This document shows positions 15,169-23,064 of a stretch of 64,000 nt of DNA, piece by piece; position 1 is the stretch's first letter, and each line of letters opens with the position of its first letter. Source of the DNA: Planktothricoides raciborskii GIHE-MW2 (lineage in GTDB: Bacteria > Cyanobacteriota > Cyanobacteriia > Cyanobacteriales > Laspinemataceae); contig NZ_CP159837.1 of the NCBI RefSeq assembly GCF_040564635.1, positions 1,553,001-1,617,000 of the forward strand, read 5' to 3'. The position numbers and the translations under genes are program-made. Below the pieces are notes generated by a model, which did not search any database, was not told the origin of the DNA, and saw only the letters and a program-made list of their open reading frames with translations.

Positions 15169-15627
15169 TTATTCAGCAACCACCTGAATTTCCACTTCGG
15201 CGGTAACTTCTGGGTGTAGTTTGATTTGGACTTTGTAGAAACCCAATTTGCTGATATCTGGTAGAGTAATGCCCCGGCGATCGACTTCCTGAGAAGTAAT
15301 CTTGAGAATCACTTCTGCCACTTCGCGATCGGTGACGGTGCCAAAAATTGCCTCCCCTTCTCCCACGCGCTTGGCAATGGTAAAGCGACCAATAGTTTCC
15401 AGGGCAGTTTTGCGAGATTTTGCAGCTTCTTTTTCCGCCAAAATGCGCTTCCGTTCTTCTTCTTTGCGTCTTTCGACTTGTTTTAAGACTCCCGGAGTGA
15501 CGCGATAAGCCATGCCTTGGGGCAATAAATAATTGCGAGCATATCCAGGGGCAACTTCCACTAAGTCACCGGCTTTTCCTAGTTTTTTGACATCTTTATT
15601 TAAGAGTAATGGAACCCGTTTAGACAC
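15169..15627 (-). CDS. rplI: 50S ribosomal protein L9
   Basis: 152 residues from GTG 15627, chosen because AGGAG lies 7 bases upstream and the product starts [17 protein letters not shown], the normal L9 start. An in-frame ATG at 15858 would add 77 unrelated residues and is rejected. L9 binds 23S rRNA near the base of the L1 stalk. Diagnostic sequence: [19 protein letters not shown], then the long helix [14 protein letters not shown] and the C-terminal domain ([13 protein letters not shown]). It lies upstream of dnaB in the same orientation. Confidence 0.97.
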   Translation of the reverse strand: MSKRVPLLLNKDVKKLGKAGDLVEVAPGYARNYLLPQGMAYRVTPGVLKQVERRKEEERKRILAEKEAAKSRKTALETIGRFTIAKRVGEGEAIFGTVTDREVAEVILKITSQEVDRRGITLPDISKLGFYKVQIKLHPEVTAEVEIQVVAE

Positions 15628-16207
15628 AATAGTTTCTCCTCTATGGGTAATAATTTTAAGGGGTGATAATTTGACCGCTGGCTGTGTCAAGATTTTGATG
15701 AAATCTCCACACAACTTGCTACAACTTCTGTTGAACGTTGAAAAATATGGCCTCTCCTGTTCGTTGGCGGGGCGACTATTGGTGGTTGAAGTTGTGAGCA
15801 AATCGGGTATGCCGAGGCCACAATCTCCCAGCATAACCGATTTTGACCGCGATCGCAATTCAGGTTAATAATTTATTGCTAATTGAAAATTCGTAATAAA
15901 TTGCGGGGTGTAGGGTGTAGAGAGGGTGTAGGGTGTAGGGGTTTGAGAGGGTGTAGGGTGTAGGGTGTAGGGTGTAGGGGTTTGAGAGGGTGTAGGGTGT
16001 AGGGTGTAGGGTGTAGGGTGTAGGGGAAGAGGATGCATAGGATGCATAGGATGCATAGGATGCATAGGATGCATAGGAAAATTCTCTATTCTCTTTTCTC
16101 TATTCTCTTTTCTCTCTTCCCCACACACCCCACACTTCGATGGCGGCTTCCCACACACCCCACACCCTACACCGATGGCGGCCCCACACCCCAGGGTCTG
16201 GGTCAGC
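15628..16207. repeat. Leader of rplI and simple-sequence repeats
   Basis: 15628-15860 is the rplI upstream region. About 15902-16024 consists of iterated TGTAGGG heptamers with GGTTTGAGAG interruptions. 16032-16076 is five tandem copies of GATGCATAG. About 16080-16115 is TCTATTCTCTTT-type pyrimidine repeat, then CCCCACACACCCCACAC and two copies of CGATGGCGGC to about 16190. Frames through it translate only the repeats (MHPMHP, TPYTLHP). Confidence 0.85.
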
Positions 16208-17008
16208 TTAAAAAATATCTTTGCGACCCCGCAGACGGGCAAAGGTTTGTACTGGGTCTTGGCTGTCTACCGCTGACTGTAATGCCGGTTGATCCCAGCG
16301 CAAGAAAGGATTGGTGCGTTTTTCCAGCCCCAGAATTGATGGGACGGTGGGTTGAGATAGCGATCGCGCGGTTTTCACTTCAGCAAAGCGCTGTTGTAAA
16401 TCTGGGTTATCCCCATCGACGGTTATGGCAAATTGCAGATTACCGAGGGTGTACTCATGGGCACACCAAACTTGCGTCGAGTCCGGTAAATTGCGTAGTT
16501 TGCTCAGGGAGTTGACCATTTGTGCGGGGGTGCCTTCAAATAATCGGCCACAACCTCCAGCAAATAAGGTATCTCCACAGAATAAATGGCCGGTGTCTTC
16601 GACCGCATTGGGCGGAAAATAGTAGGCAATGTGACCGCGAGTATGTCCGGGAACAAAGAACACTTGACCTGTGCGATTCCGCGAAGCGGATCCCTTGCGG
16701 GAATCGCCAAATTCCACGGTATCGCCTTCCTCAAGAAAGACTTGCTGACCAGGAATTCGTCCCCGATCCTCTGCCCCCCCGTACACGATCAGATTGGGGA
16801 AGCGTTCCATCAGCGATCGGTTGCCCCCCACATGATCGCTATGATGATGGGTGTTAAAAATTGCCACCAACTCAGCCCCTAGTTCTTCAAGCTTTTGTAA
16901 CACCGGGGGAGCCACCGCCGGATCCACCACAGCCGCAATATTTTTCTGAGCGTCGTATATTAAGAAAATATAATTATCAGACAGCGCCGGAATTCGATAA
17001 ATTTGCAT
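16208..17008 (-). CDS. gloB: Hydroxyacylglutathione hydrolase (glyoxalase II)
   Basis: 266 residues, metallo-beta-lactamase fold. It hydrolyses S-lactoylglutathione to lactate and glutathione, the second step of methylglyoxal detoxification. The metal-binding motif [10 protein letters not shown] is at about 53-62; further ligands lie in [13 protein letters not shown] and [18 protein letters not shown]; the C-terminal substrate domain includes [14 protein letters not shown] and NPFLRW. A 35-base palindromic repeat (16673-16707) lies in frame and encodes [11 protein letters not shown] just before the VFFVPGHT strand, in what should be a surface turn. All ligands appear intact, so activity is likely kept. 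Confidence 0.95.
   Translation of the reverse strand: MQIYRIPALSDNYIFLIYDAQKNIAAVVDPAVAPPVLQKLEELGAELVAIFNTHHHSDHVGGNRSLMERFPNLIVYGGAEDRGRIPGQQVFLEEGDTVEFGDSRKGSASRNRTGQVFFVPGHTRGHIAYYFPPNAVEDTGHLFCGDTLFAGGCGRLFEGTPAQMVNSLSKLRNLPDSTQVWCAHEYTLGNLQFAITVDGDNPDLQQRFAEVKTARSLSQPTVPSILGLEKRTNPFLRWDQPALQSAVDSQDPVQTFARLRGRKDIF
16673..16707. repeat. 35-base palindromic repeat inside gloB
   Basis: Identical over 35 bases to 7434-7468 in the DUF3747 gene (GCGATTCCGCGAAGCGGATC then CCTTGCGGGAATCGC). Here it is read from the other strand and in a different frame, yet leaves the gene open. Confidence 0.9.
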
Positions 17009-17145
17009 AGAACCATGCCTCCATGAGCGGAAATTTATTCAGTTAAATTTTAATCTGCTTCCGGGGGACAAAGAAAAATCAATCCTCAGTAGTACAATAA
17101 TGAATACTCACTATCCGGTTAAGACCGATCGCTAGATCATTCCCT

Positions 17146-17355
17146 ATGGTTAGACAAAATCCAATTCCCGTCAGTTCAAACATTCATCAACTGATTACAC
17201 GAATTGTCGAATCCAATGAAATTGGCAGAAGGGAACAGTTACAACTCACCTCTGCTATGCTAAGGGATAAGAATCTTACCGAGGAAGATCGCCGACAAAT
17301 CAATCGGATCTTCGATCATATCCAAAGCGGGCGCATCAAAATTATCGATCTTTAG
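17146..17355 (+). CDS. Small conserved cyanobacterial-type protein
   Basis: 69 residues, entirely helical in character (IHQLITRIVESNEIGRREQL, LTSAMLRDKNLTEEDRRQIN, RIFDHIQSGRIKIID). It resembles short uncharacterised proteins I associate with cyanobacteria, with no catalytic or membrane features. It is followed 61 bases later by galE, divergent from gloB. Codon use looks normal, and the sequence pattern supports a real gene; the function is unknown. Confidence 0.65.
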   Translation: MVRQNPIPVSSNIHQLITRIVESNEIGRREQLQLTSAMLRDKNLTEEDRRQINRIFDHIQSGRIKIIDL

Positions 17356-17416
17356 TCGCTCTCTAAGAATTGTTTGGTAAATATTAAGCCACTGAAACAA
17401 TATAAGGAATTTGCAA

Positions 17417-18415
17417 GTGAGTAACAAAAAACAAATGATTTTAGTGACTGGGGGCGCTGGATATATTGGCTCCCATGCAGTTTTAGCCCTGAAACAAGCC
17501 GGTTACGATGTGCTGATTCTTGATAATTTGGTCTACGGTCATCAAGAAATTGTTGAGGAAGTTTTACAGGTGCCATTGGTGGTCGGGGATACCTGCGATC
17601 GCCCTTTGTTAGACCGCATTTTTTCTACCCATGATATTGCCGCTGTGATGCACTTTGCCGCCTATGCTTATGTGGGAGAATCTGTCACAGAACCAGCCAA
17701 ATATTATCATAATAATGTGGTGGGTACTCTCACTCTTTTAGAAGCGATGGTGGCGGCAAACGTGAAGAAATTTGTCTTTTCTTCTACTTGCGCTACTTAT
17801 GGCATTCCCCACAGAATTCCTCTCACAGAAGACCATCCCCAAAATCCGATTAATCCCTACGGGGCGACTAAATTAATGGTGGAAAGAATTCTCCAAGACT
17901 TTGACCCAGCTTATGATTTCAAATCCGTAAGTTTTCGCTATTTTAATGCGGCTGGGGCTGACCCAAATGGCCAACTGGGAGAAGATCACAACCCAGAAAC
18001 TCATCTCATTCCTTTAGTGTTACAAACTGCTTTGGGCAAACGAGACTCTATTGGAATTTTTGGCACGGATTATGAGACTGCCGATGGCACTTGTATCCGA
18101 GATTATATTCATGTGAATGATTTGGCCAGCGCCCATATTTTAGGTTTAGAGTATCTGATCAATGGAGGAAATACAGACTTTTTTAACTTAGGCAATGGCG
18201 GCGGTTTTTCCGTTAGAGAAGTGATTTTACAAGCAGAAAAAATTACGGGTAAAAAGATTAAAGTGGTAGAGAGCGATCGCCGTCCGGGAGATCCTCCGGT
18301 GCTCGTGGGTAGTAGCGAAAAAGCCAAAACAATCTTAGGATGGTCGCCCCAATACTCAGATTTAAAGGATATTATTGCTCATGCTTGGCAATGGCATCAA
18401 AAACGTCATGGTTAA
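17417..18415 (+). CDS. galE: UDP-glucose 4-epimerase
   Basis: 332 residues from GTG 17417, which has AAGGA 8 bases upstream. It interconverts UDP-glucose and UDP-galactose with bound NAD. Extended SDR features: MILVTGGAGYIGSH (NAD-binding glycine motif), HFAAYAYVGESV, the catalytic SSTCATYG and YGATK (Tyr-x3-Lys, here NPYGATKLMVER), FRYFNAAGADPNGQLGE, and DYIHVNDLASAHI. It heads a run of sugar-related genes in the same direction (two glycosyltransferases, an exporter), suggesting supply of galactose units for a surface polysaccharide. Confidence 0.96.
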   Translation: MSNKKQMILVTGGAGYIGSHAVLALKQAGYDVLILDNLVYGHQEIVEEVLQVPLVVGDTCDRPLLDRIFSTHDIAAVMHFAAYAYVGESVTEPAKYYHNNVVGTLTLLEAMVAANVKKFVFSSTCATYGIPHRIPLTEDHPQNPINPYGATKLMVERILQDFDPAYDFKSVSFRYFNAAGADPNGQLGEDHNPETHLIPLVLQTALGKRDSIGIFGTDYETADGTCIRDYIHVNDLASAHILGLEYLINGGNTDFFNLGNGGGFSVREVILQAEKITGKKIKVVESDRRPGDPPVLVGSSEKAKTILGWSPQYSDLKDIIAHAWQWHQKRHG

Positions 18416-18473
18416 GTCTAGGCAGCATTAATAGCCAACATTAAAAATCATGGTTCTTCAGTCAGGTGGTAAG

Positions 18474-19487
18474 ATGGCTCCCCTAGTATCAATCATTATC
18501 AATTGTTATAATCAATCTCACTACCTGGAAAGGTCAGTTAAAAGTGTTTTAGCCCAAACTTTTACTGACCTAGAATGCTTGATTGTGGATGATGGTTCCA
18601 CGGATAATACTCGGCAGGTGGCGGAGAATTTAATGGCTCTAGATTCGCGAGTCAGATATTGCTATAAAGAGAATGGTGGTTTGCCCGCAGCCCGCAATTT
18701 TGGGGTAAAAGAAGCGCAAGGAGAATGGATTCAATGTCTGGATGCGGATGATTGGATCCAGGAAGATAAAACCCGATTTCAGTTAGAGCATTTAAAGGGT
18801 TGGGAAAATCAAGAAATTGTCTTTTATTGCGATTACGAGCGAGTGTTTATTGATGCGGATGAAAAGATTGTGGACAGACAGCCCAATATTATCGGTAAAT
18901 TGAACCGAGAGCAATTAATTAAACGGTTATTGATTCCCGATTTTTTGGCAAATTCACCCCATCCTGCCCTGCAACAATGTATGTTGATGAAACGCAGTAT
19001 TTTCCAAAAATGTCAGTTTCCCGCAGAGATGAAAGCCCTGGGAGATAGATACTTTGGGGTGGATATTCTGGTGAACGGTGTCACTTTTGTTTATACCCCG
19101 ATGGTGGGGGCATTCTATACAAAACACCAGGGAAATCGCACGAACAGTTGGAACTATATGCAGAATTATTATCTGTTATTTTATGAAAAGGTTTATCGAG
19201 AACAGCCAAGTTTACGGAAACTTTGTAATATTGGCTTAGAGTTTCTGGTGAATGAGGCGATTCGGGATAAAAAATCAGCAACTTTTGACCGTTTAGTCAA
19301 TATCCTCGAAGTCCCGATCGCGCTCAAAATCTGGAATATGCGCTGGCAAATTTCCGGGTCTACTGGACTTAGGTTGGCTTATGGGGTGCGATCGCTCATT
19401 CCCAGCTTTTTATTATATGAAAAATACCAAGGACCGCGCTCGAAGAAAGTGATTAATTTTATAGCCAAGCTAGGGTTAAAAAAATAA
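18474..19487 (+). CDS. Family 2 glycosyltransferase
   Basis: 337 residues from ATG 18474, preferred because AGGTGG lies just upstream; ATG 18450 would add eight residues. GT-A fold: VSIIINCYNQSHYLERSVKS, LECLIVDDGSTDNT, GGLPAARNFGVKEAQGEW and IQCLDADDW, whose DAD binds the metal-nucleotide sugar. The second half (acceptor side) is not assignable. No membrane segments. It follows galE and precedes another glycosyltransferase; the donor sugar is unknown. Confidence 0.92.
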   Translation: MAPLVSIIINCYNQSHYLERSVKSVLAQTFTDLECLIVDDGSTDNTRQVAENLMALDSRVRYCYKENGGLPAARNFGVKEAQGEWIQCLDADDWIQEDKTRFQLEHLKGWENQEIVFYCDYERVFIDADEKIVDRQPNIIGKLNREQLIKRLLIPDFLANSPHPALQQCMLMKRSIFQKCQFPAEMKALGDRYFGVDILVNGVTFVYTPMVGAFYTKHQGNRTNSWNYMQNYYLLFYEKVYREQPSLRKLCNIGLEFLVNEAIRDKKSATFDRLVNILEVPIALKIWNMRWQISGSTGLRLAYGVRSLIPSFLLYEKYQGPRSKKVINFIAKLGLKK

Positions 19488-19580
19488 TCCAATCAAAAAT
19501 AAAAAATTATTATGATAAAAGCATTTGAGCATACAGTCAATCTCAAGCAAATATAAGCTAAGGAGTTATTTGAAATCTTG

Positions 19581-20735
19581 GTGAAAGTATCTTTAGTCGT
19601 CAGTGATTTATCCGGGGGAGGAGCAATTCGGGCGTTTCTCCTGGGGCAAGTGCTAAAACAACTGAACTATCAAGTCCAAGTGATTGGCTTTCAATTTGGT
19701 AAAGAAATTTACGCGATTCCGCCCCAGGGTTTCTCCGTGGATGAGGTAGCGGGAGAAAATTATCCCGGTTTCCTGAAAGCTGCCCAAAAGCTGCTGCAAA
19801 AAATTGATGGAGATATTATTTATGCGGTCAAACCCAAGCCCACTAGCTTTGGCGTATCCCTGCTGAAGAAACTGCAAACCCGTCGTCCTTTATTGTTAGA
19901 TATGGATGACTGGGAATTGAGTTGGTATGGGGGGGATGATTGGCAATATCGCCCCGGTTCTCTGAAGCAATTTTATCGCGATATTTTTAAAGAAAATGGC
20001 CAATTGCGATCGCCCGATCATCCCTTGTATGTGAAGTGGATCGAAAACTGGGTTCACCTCGCTGATGCCATCACCATTGATACGCAGTTTTTACAAGACC
20101 GCTTTGGCGGAATTTATATTCCCAATGGCAAAGACACAGATATGTTTGACCCGGAAAAGTACCACCCCGCCGCGAGTCGAGAAAAATATGGACTTTCTGG
20201 TTATCGAATTTTGATGTTTCCCGGCGCCCCGCGACCCCACAAAGGAGTAGAAGATGTTTTAATGGCTTTAGATCGATTAAATCAGCCGGATTTCCGGTTA
20301 GCCATTGTCGGCGGCAGCCCTTATGATGACTATGACGATCGCCTCATGGAAAAATGGGGACGTTGGATTGTCAAAATTCCCAAGAGTCCAGTGGAGAAGA
20401 TGCCGGAAATTTTGGCCGCTGCTCATCTGGTGGTGGTGCCTCAACGAGATACCTTGACCGCCAGAGCCCAGTTTCCCCTAAAGTTAACCGATGGCATGGC
20501 GATGGCCAAACCTGTTTTATCGACAAAAGTTGGGGATATTCCCGAAATATTAGGGGACACTGGGTATTTGGTTGAACCCAATTCCCCGGAACAAATTGCC
20601 CGGGCAATTGCCAATATTTTCCAAGACTTTGAGTTGGCTAATCAAAAAGGTATGAATGCTCGGAAAAAATGCGTTCAATTTTATAGTTTAGACGCAATGG
20701 CGGCATCTTTAGAATTGTTAATCTCTGGTTTATAA
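19581..20735 (+). CDS. Family 4-type glycosyltransferase
   Basis: About 384 residues from GTG 19581 (a TTG three bases earlier is an alternative). GT-B fold: N-terminal MKVSLVVSDLSGGGAIRAF with the glycine-rich acceptor loop, and a C-terminal donor domain with LMFPGAPRPHKGVEDVLMAL, LAIVGGSPYDD, the EKMPEILAAAHLVVVPQ segment and GMAMAKPVLSTKVGDIPEIL, which carries the family 4 E-x7-E-like region. A stretch rich in Trp and Tyr (DMDDWELSWYGGDDW) in the first half is unusual. Probably acts with the preceding glycosyltransferase on a surface glycan. Confidence 0.88.
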   Translation: MKVSLVVSDLSGGGAIRAFLLGQVLKQLNYQVQVIGFQFGKEIYAIPPQGFSVDEVAGENYPGFLKAAQKLLQKIDGDIIYAVKPKPTSFGVSLLKKLQTRRPLLLDMDDWELSWYGGDDWQYRPGSLKQFYRDIFKENGQLRSPDHPLYVKWIENWVHLADAITIDTQFLQDRFGGIYIPNGKDTDMFDPEKYHPAASREKYGLSGYRILMFPGAPRPHKGVEDVLMALDRLNQPDFRLAIVGGSPYDDYDDRLMEKWGRWIVKIPKSPVEKMPEILAAAHLVVVPQRDTLTARAQFPLKLTDGMAMAKPVLSTKVGDIPEILGDTGYLVEPNSPEQIARAIANIFQDFELANQKGMNARKKCVQFYSLDAMAASLELLISGL

Positions 20736-21004
20736 TCTGAATTAATTGAGCCAATAGAGCCAGCGATTCCCTTGTCCTCCGCAAGCGGATCGCATCGAAC
20801 TGGCAAAACCATTACTGATATTTCCCTGAAGATTTTTTTGCTGAAAACTTCCTAGAGTAGATTTAAGCAGCCTCTCTGAGAATTTGTAGAGTTGAGGCGA
20901 TCGAGTGACGAAGTTCGGTAATTTTGCTAAGGTTATTGGTGAATATCCATATTTCACCGCTCATTGGGGATTGATTAACCCATCGAAACCCTCCGCAGGC
21001 AATA

Positions 21005-23026
21005 ATGACTCCATATAAATTTCTCCTAAAATTTGCTCGCAGACAGCCGGTCTGGATTCTCATCACGATTATCCTAGGTTGGACCGGTGCTTTGTTCAAT
21101 GGGGTGAGTACAACTCTGATTGTACCATTGTTACTGGGATTTTTAGGACAAGAACTGAAATTTGAACAAGCTCCCCCTTTTCTGCGCTACACTCTATCCC
21201 TATTCGATAACCTCCCGGCTAAGTATCGCCTCCTATATATGATGGGCATCATTCTGCTAGGTATTTTGTTAAAGAATGGTGCGATCTATGCCAGCACTGT
21301 GGCTTCTGCTTATGTGTCCAAACAATTGGTGAGAGATATTCGCCTTGCGGCGATCAAGTTACTATTAGATGTAGACCTGGATTTTTACTCTAAAACTAAA
21401 ATTGGCGATGTGATCAATTCCATTGGCCAAGAAGTGAGCCGTGCAGCGGGTGCCATTCGCTTGGGAATTCAAATGGTGGTTCATGGCATTACTATTTTAG
21501 TATTTATTGCTATTCTGATCTCGATTTCCTGGCAGCTAACATTAGTCGCTCCATTTATTTTAGTTTGGGTGCCTGTTTTGTCTCAGTTTGTGATTAATAG
21601 ATCGCAAAAATATGGAGATTTTTTGTCCCAATCATCGAGAGCATTTTCGGGGAAATTTATAGAAATATTAAATGGAATTCGTCTGGTGAAATCAACTAGC
21701 AGTGAAGCTAGAGAATATGACATTATTGTGCAAAGAATTCTGGATCGGGAAGAAGCTGAATTAAAATCCGAGATGAACTATGCCCTAACTGCCCCAATTA
21801 ATGAAATTAGCGCAGTGAGTGCCTTGTTAGCCATGATTGCGATCGGTAGGGTTCTGTTTGCCAATCAGATCGATTCATTGTCTGCGGTTCTCTTAACTTA
21901 TTTATTTGTGCTGAATCGGATGATGGTGGTGGTGGGACAATTAAATAGTACCCGTAGCCGATTTGCTAATGCGGTCCCTGGGGCTGTGATTGTGAGTGAA
22001 TTTTTGCGCCTTGATGATAAGCCGATCATGCAAAATGGTTATATTCCCTACCAGGGAATTCAAAAAGAAATTCGGTTTGAGGGCGTCTCTTTTTCTTATC
22101 CGAGTAGTTCAGAATTGGTGTTAGATGAGATTAATTTAACGATTCCTCGAGGCACGACTTTGGCTTTAGTGGGGGGATCGGGGGCAGGAAAATCGACTTT
22201 GGCGGATTTAGTGCCCAGATTTTACGATCCAACCGCTGGAAAAATTACCATTGATGGAATTGATTTAAGAGATTATGACTTTACCACCCTGCGAAAAGCA
22301 ATGGGGATTGTGAGTCAGGAAACTTTTTTGTTTAATGATTCGGTGCGAAATAATATTAGTTATCCCCGTCCTGATGCCAGTGAAGCGGAAATTATTCAAG
22401 CGGCAAAGCAGGCGAATGCTTATGATTTTATTGTGCAGTTGCCCCAGGGGTTTGATACGGAAATTGGCGATCGCGGGGTGATGCTTTCCGGGGGACAACG
22501 ACAACGCATTGCGATCGCCCGTGCCCTGTTGAGTAATCCGGATATTTTGGTCTTAGATGAAGCCACCAGCGCCCTGGATACGGTTTCCGAACATTTAGTC
22601 CAACAAGCGATCGAACGGTTAAGCAGCGATCGCACCAGCATCGTCATTGCCCACCGACTCTCCACCGTCCAAAAAGCCGATCAAATCGTCGTCCTGGAAA
22701 AAGGAAAAATCATCGAAATCGGCACTCATATAGAACTCTTAAAGAAAGGTGGTCGCTATACTCACTTATACTCCCTGCAATTTTCCAAAGACTCACAAGA
22801 ACTGTTGCTAAAACGAGCTCGCAATGAAACTTTAATGAATTCTTCTTATGAAATCCGCACCCGTTTAAACCCGATGATTGGATTTCTCCGGTTACTGGTG
22901 GACAATGCTGCTGATTCAGCGGAAGAACGGCGGGAATTAACCCAAGAAGCTTATGAATCAGCCATGCGTCTGCTTGGCACTTTAGAATATCTCGAAAGTA
23001 GTGCCAAAGAATCGATTGATCCTTAA
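21005..23026 (+). CDS. ABC exporter (MsbA/HlyB type) with a HisKA-like C-terminal tail
   Basis: 673 residues. Membrane domain of six helices about 15-310; ATPase about 345-585 with Walker A GGSGAGKST, Q-loop GIVSQETFLF, signature LSGGQRQRIAIARAL, Walker B ILVLDEATSALD and the switch His in VIAHRLSTV. It probably exports a lipid-linked sugar or polysaccharide intermediate, judged by the upstream galE and glycosyltransferase genes. Beyond the ATPase there is a ~60-residue extension (about 615-665) with SSYEIRTRLNPMIGFLRLL, close to the H-box of histidine kinases ([14 protein letters not shown]) but with Tyr in place of His, followed by a second helix. It may serve as a dimerisation helix pair. 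Confidence 0.92.
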   Translation: MTPYKFLLKFARRQPVWILITIILGWTGALFNGVSTTLIVPLLLGFLGQELKFEQAPPFLRYTLSLFDNLPAKYRLLYMMGIILLGILLKNGAIYASTVASAYVSKQLVRDIRLAAIKLLLDVDLDFYSKTKIGDVINSIGQEVSRAAGAIRLGIQMVVHGITILVFIAILISISWQLTLVAPFILVWVPVLSQFVINRSQKYGDFLSQSSRAFSGKFIEILNGIRLVKSTSSEAREYDIIVQRILDREEAELKSEMNYALTAPINEISAVSALLAMIAIGRVLFANQIDSLSAVLLTYLFVLNRMMVVVGQLNSTRSRFANAVPGAVIVSEFLRLDDKPIMQNGYIPYQGIQKEIRFEGVSFSYPSSSELVLDEINLTIPRGTTLALVGGSGAGKSTLADLVPRFYDPTAGKITIDGIDLRDYDFTTLRKAMGIVSQETFLFNDSVRNNISYPRPDASEAEIIQAAKQANAYDFIVQLPQGFDTEIGDRGVMLSGGQRQRIAIARALLSNPDILVLDEATSALDTVSEHLVQQAIERLSSDRTSIVIAHRLSTVQKADQIVVLEKGKIIEIGTHIELLKKGGRYTHLYSLQFSKDSQELLLKRARNETLMNSSYEIRTRLNPMIGFLRLLVDNAADSAEERRELTQEAYESAMRLLGTLEYLESSAKESIDP

Positions 23027-23064
23027 TAAATTAGATATAAATTAGATGTTTATCTCCCAAATTT

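Noticed and set aside
15628-15858. N-terminal extension of L9 by 77 residues
   Set aside because: L9 starts at GTG 15627 with AGGAG upstream; the extension has no L9 similarity.
15865-16242. Minus-strand frame with MHPMHP and TPYTLHP runs
   Set aside because: Pure translation of simple-sequence repeats.
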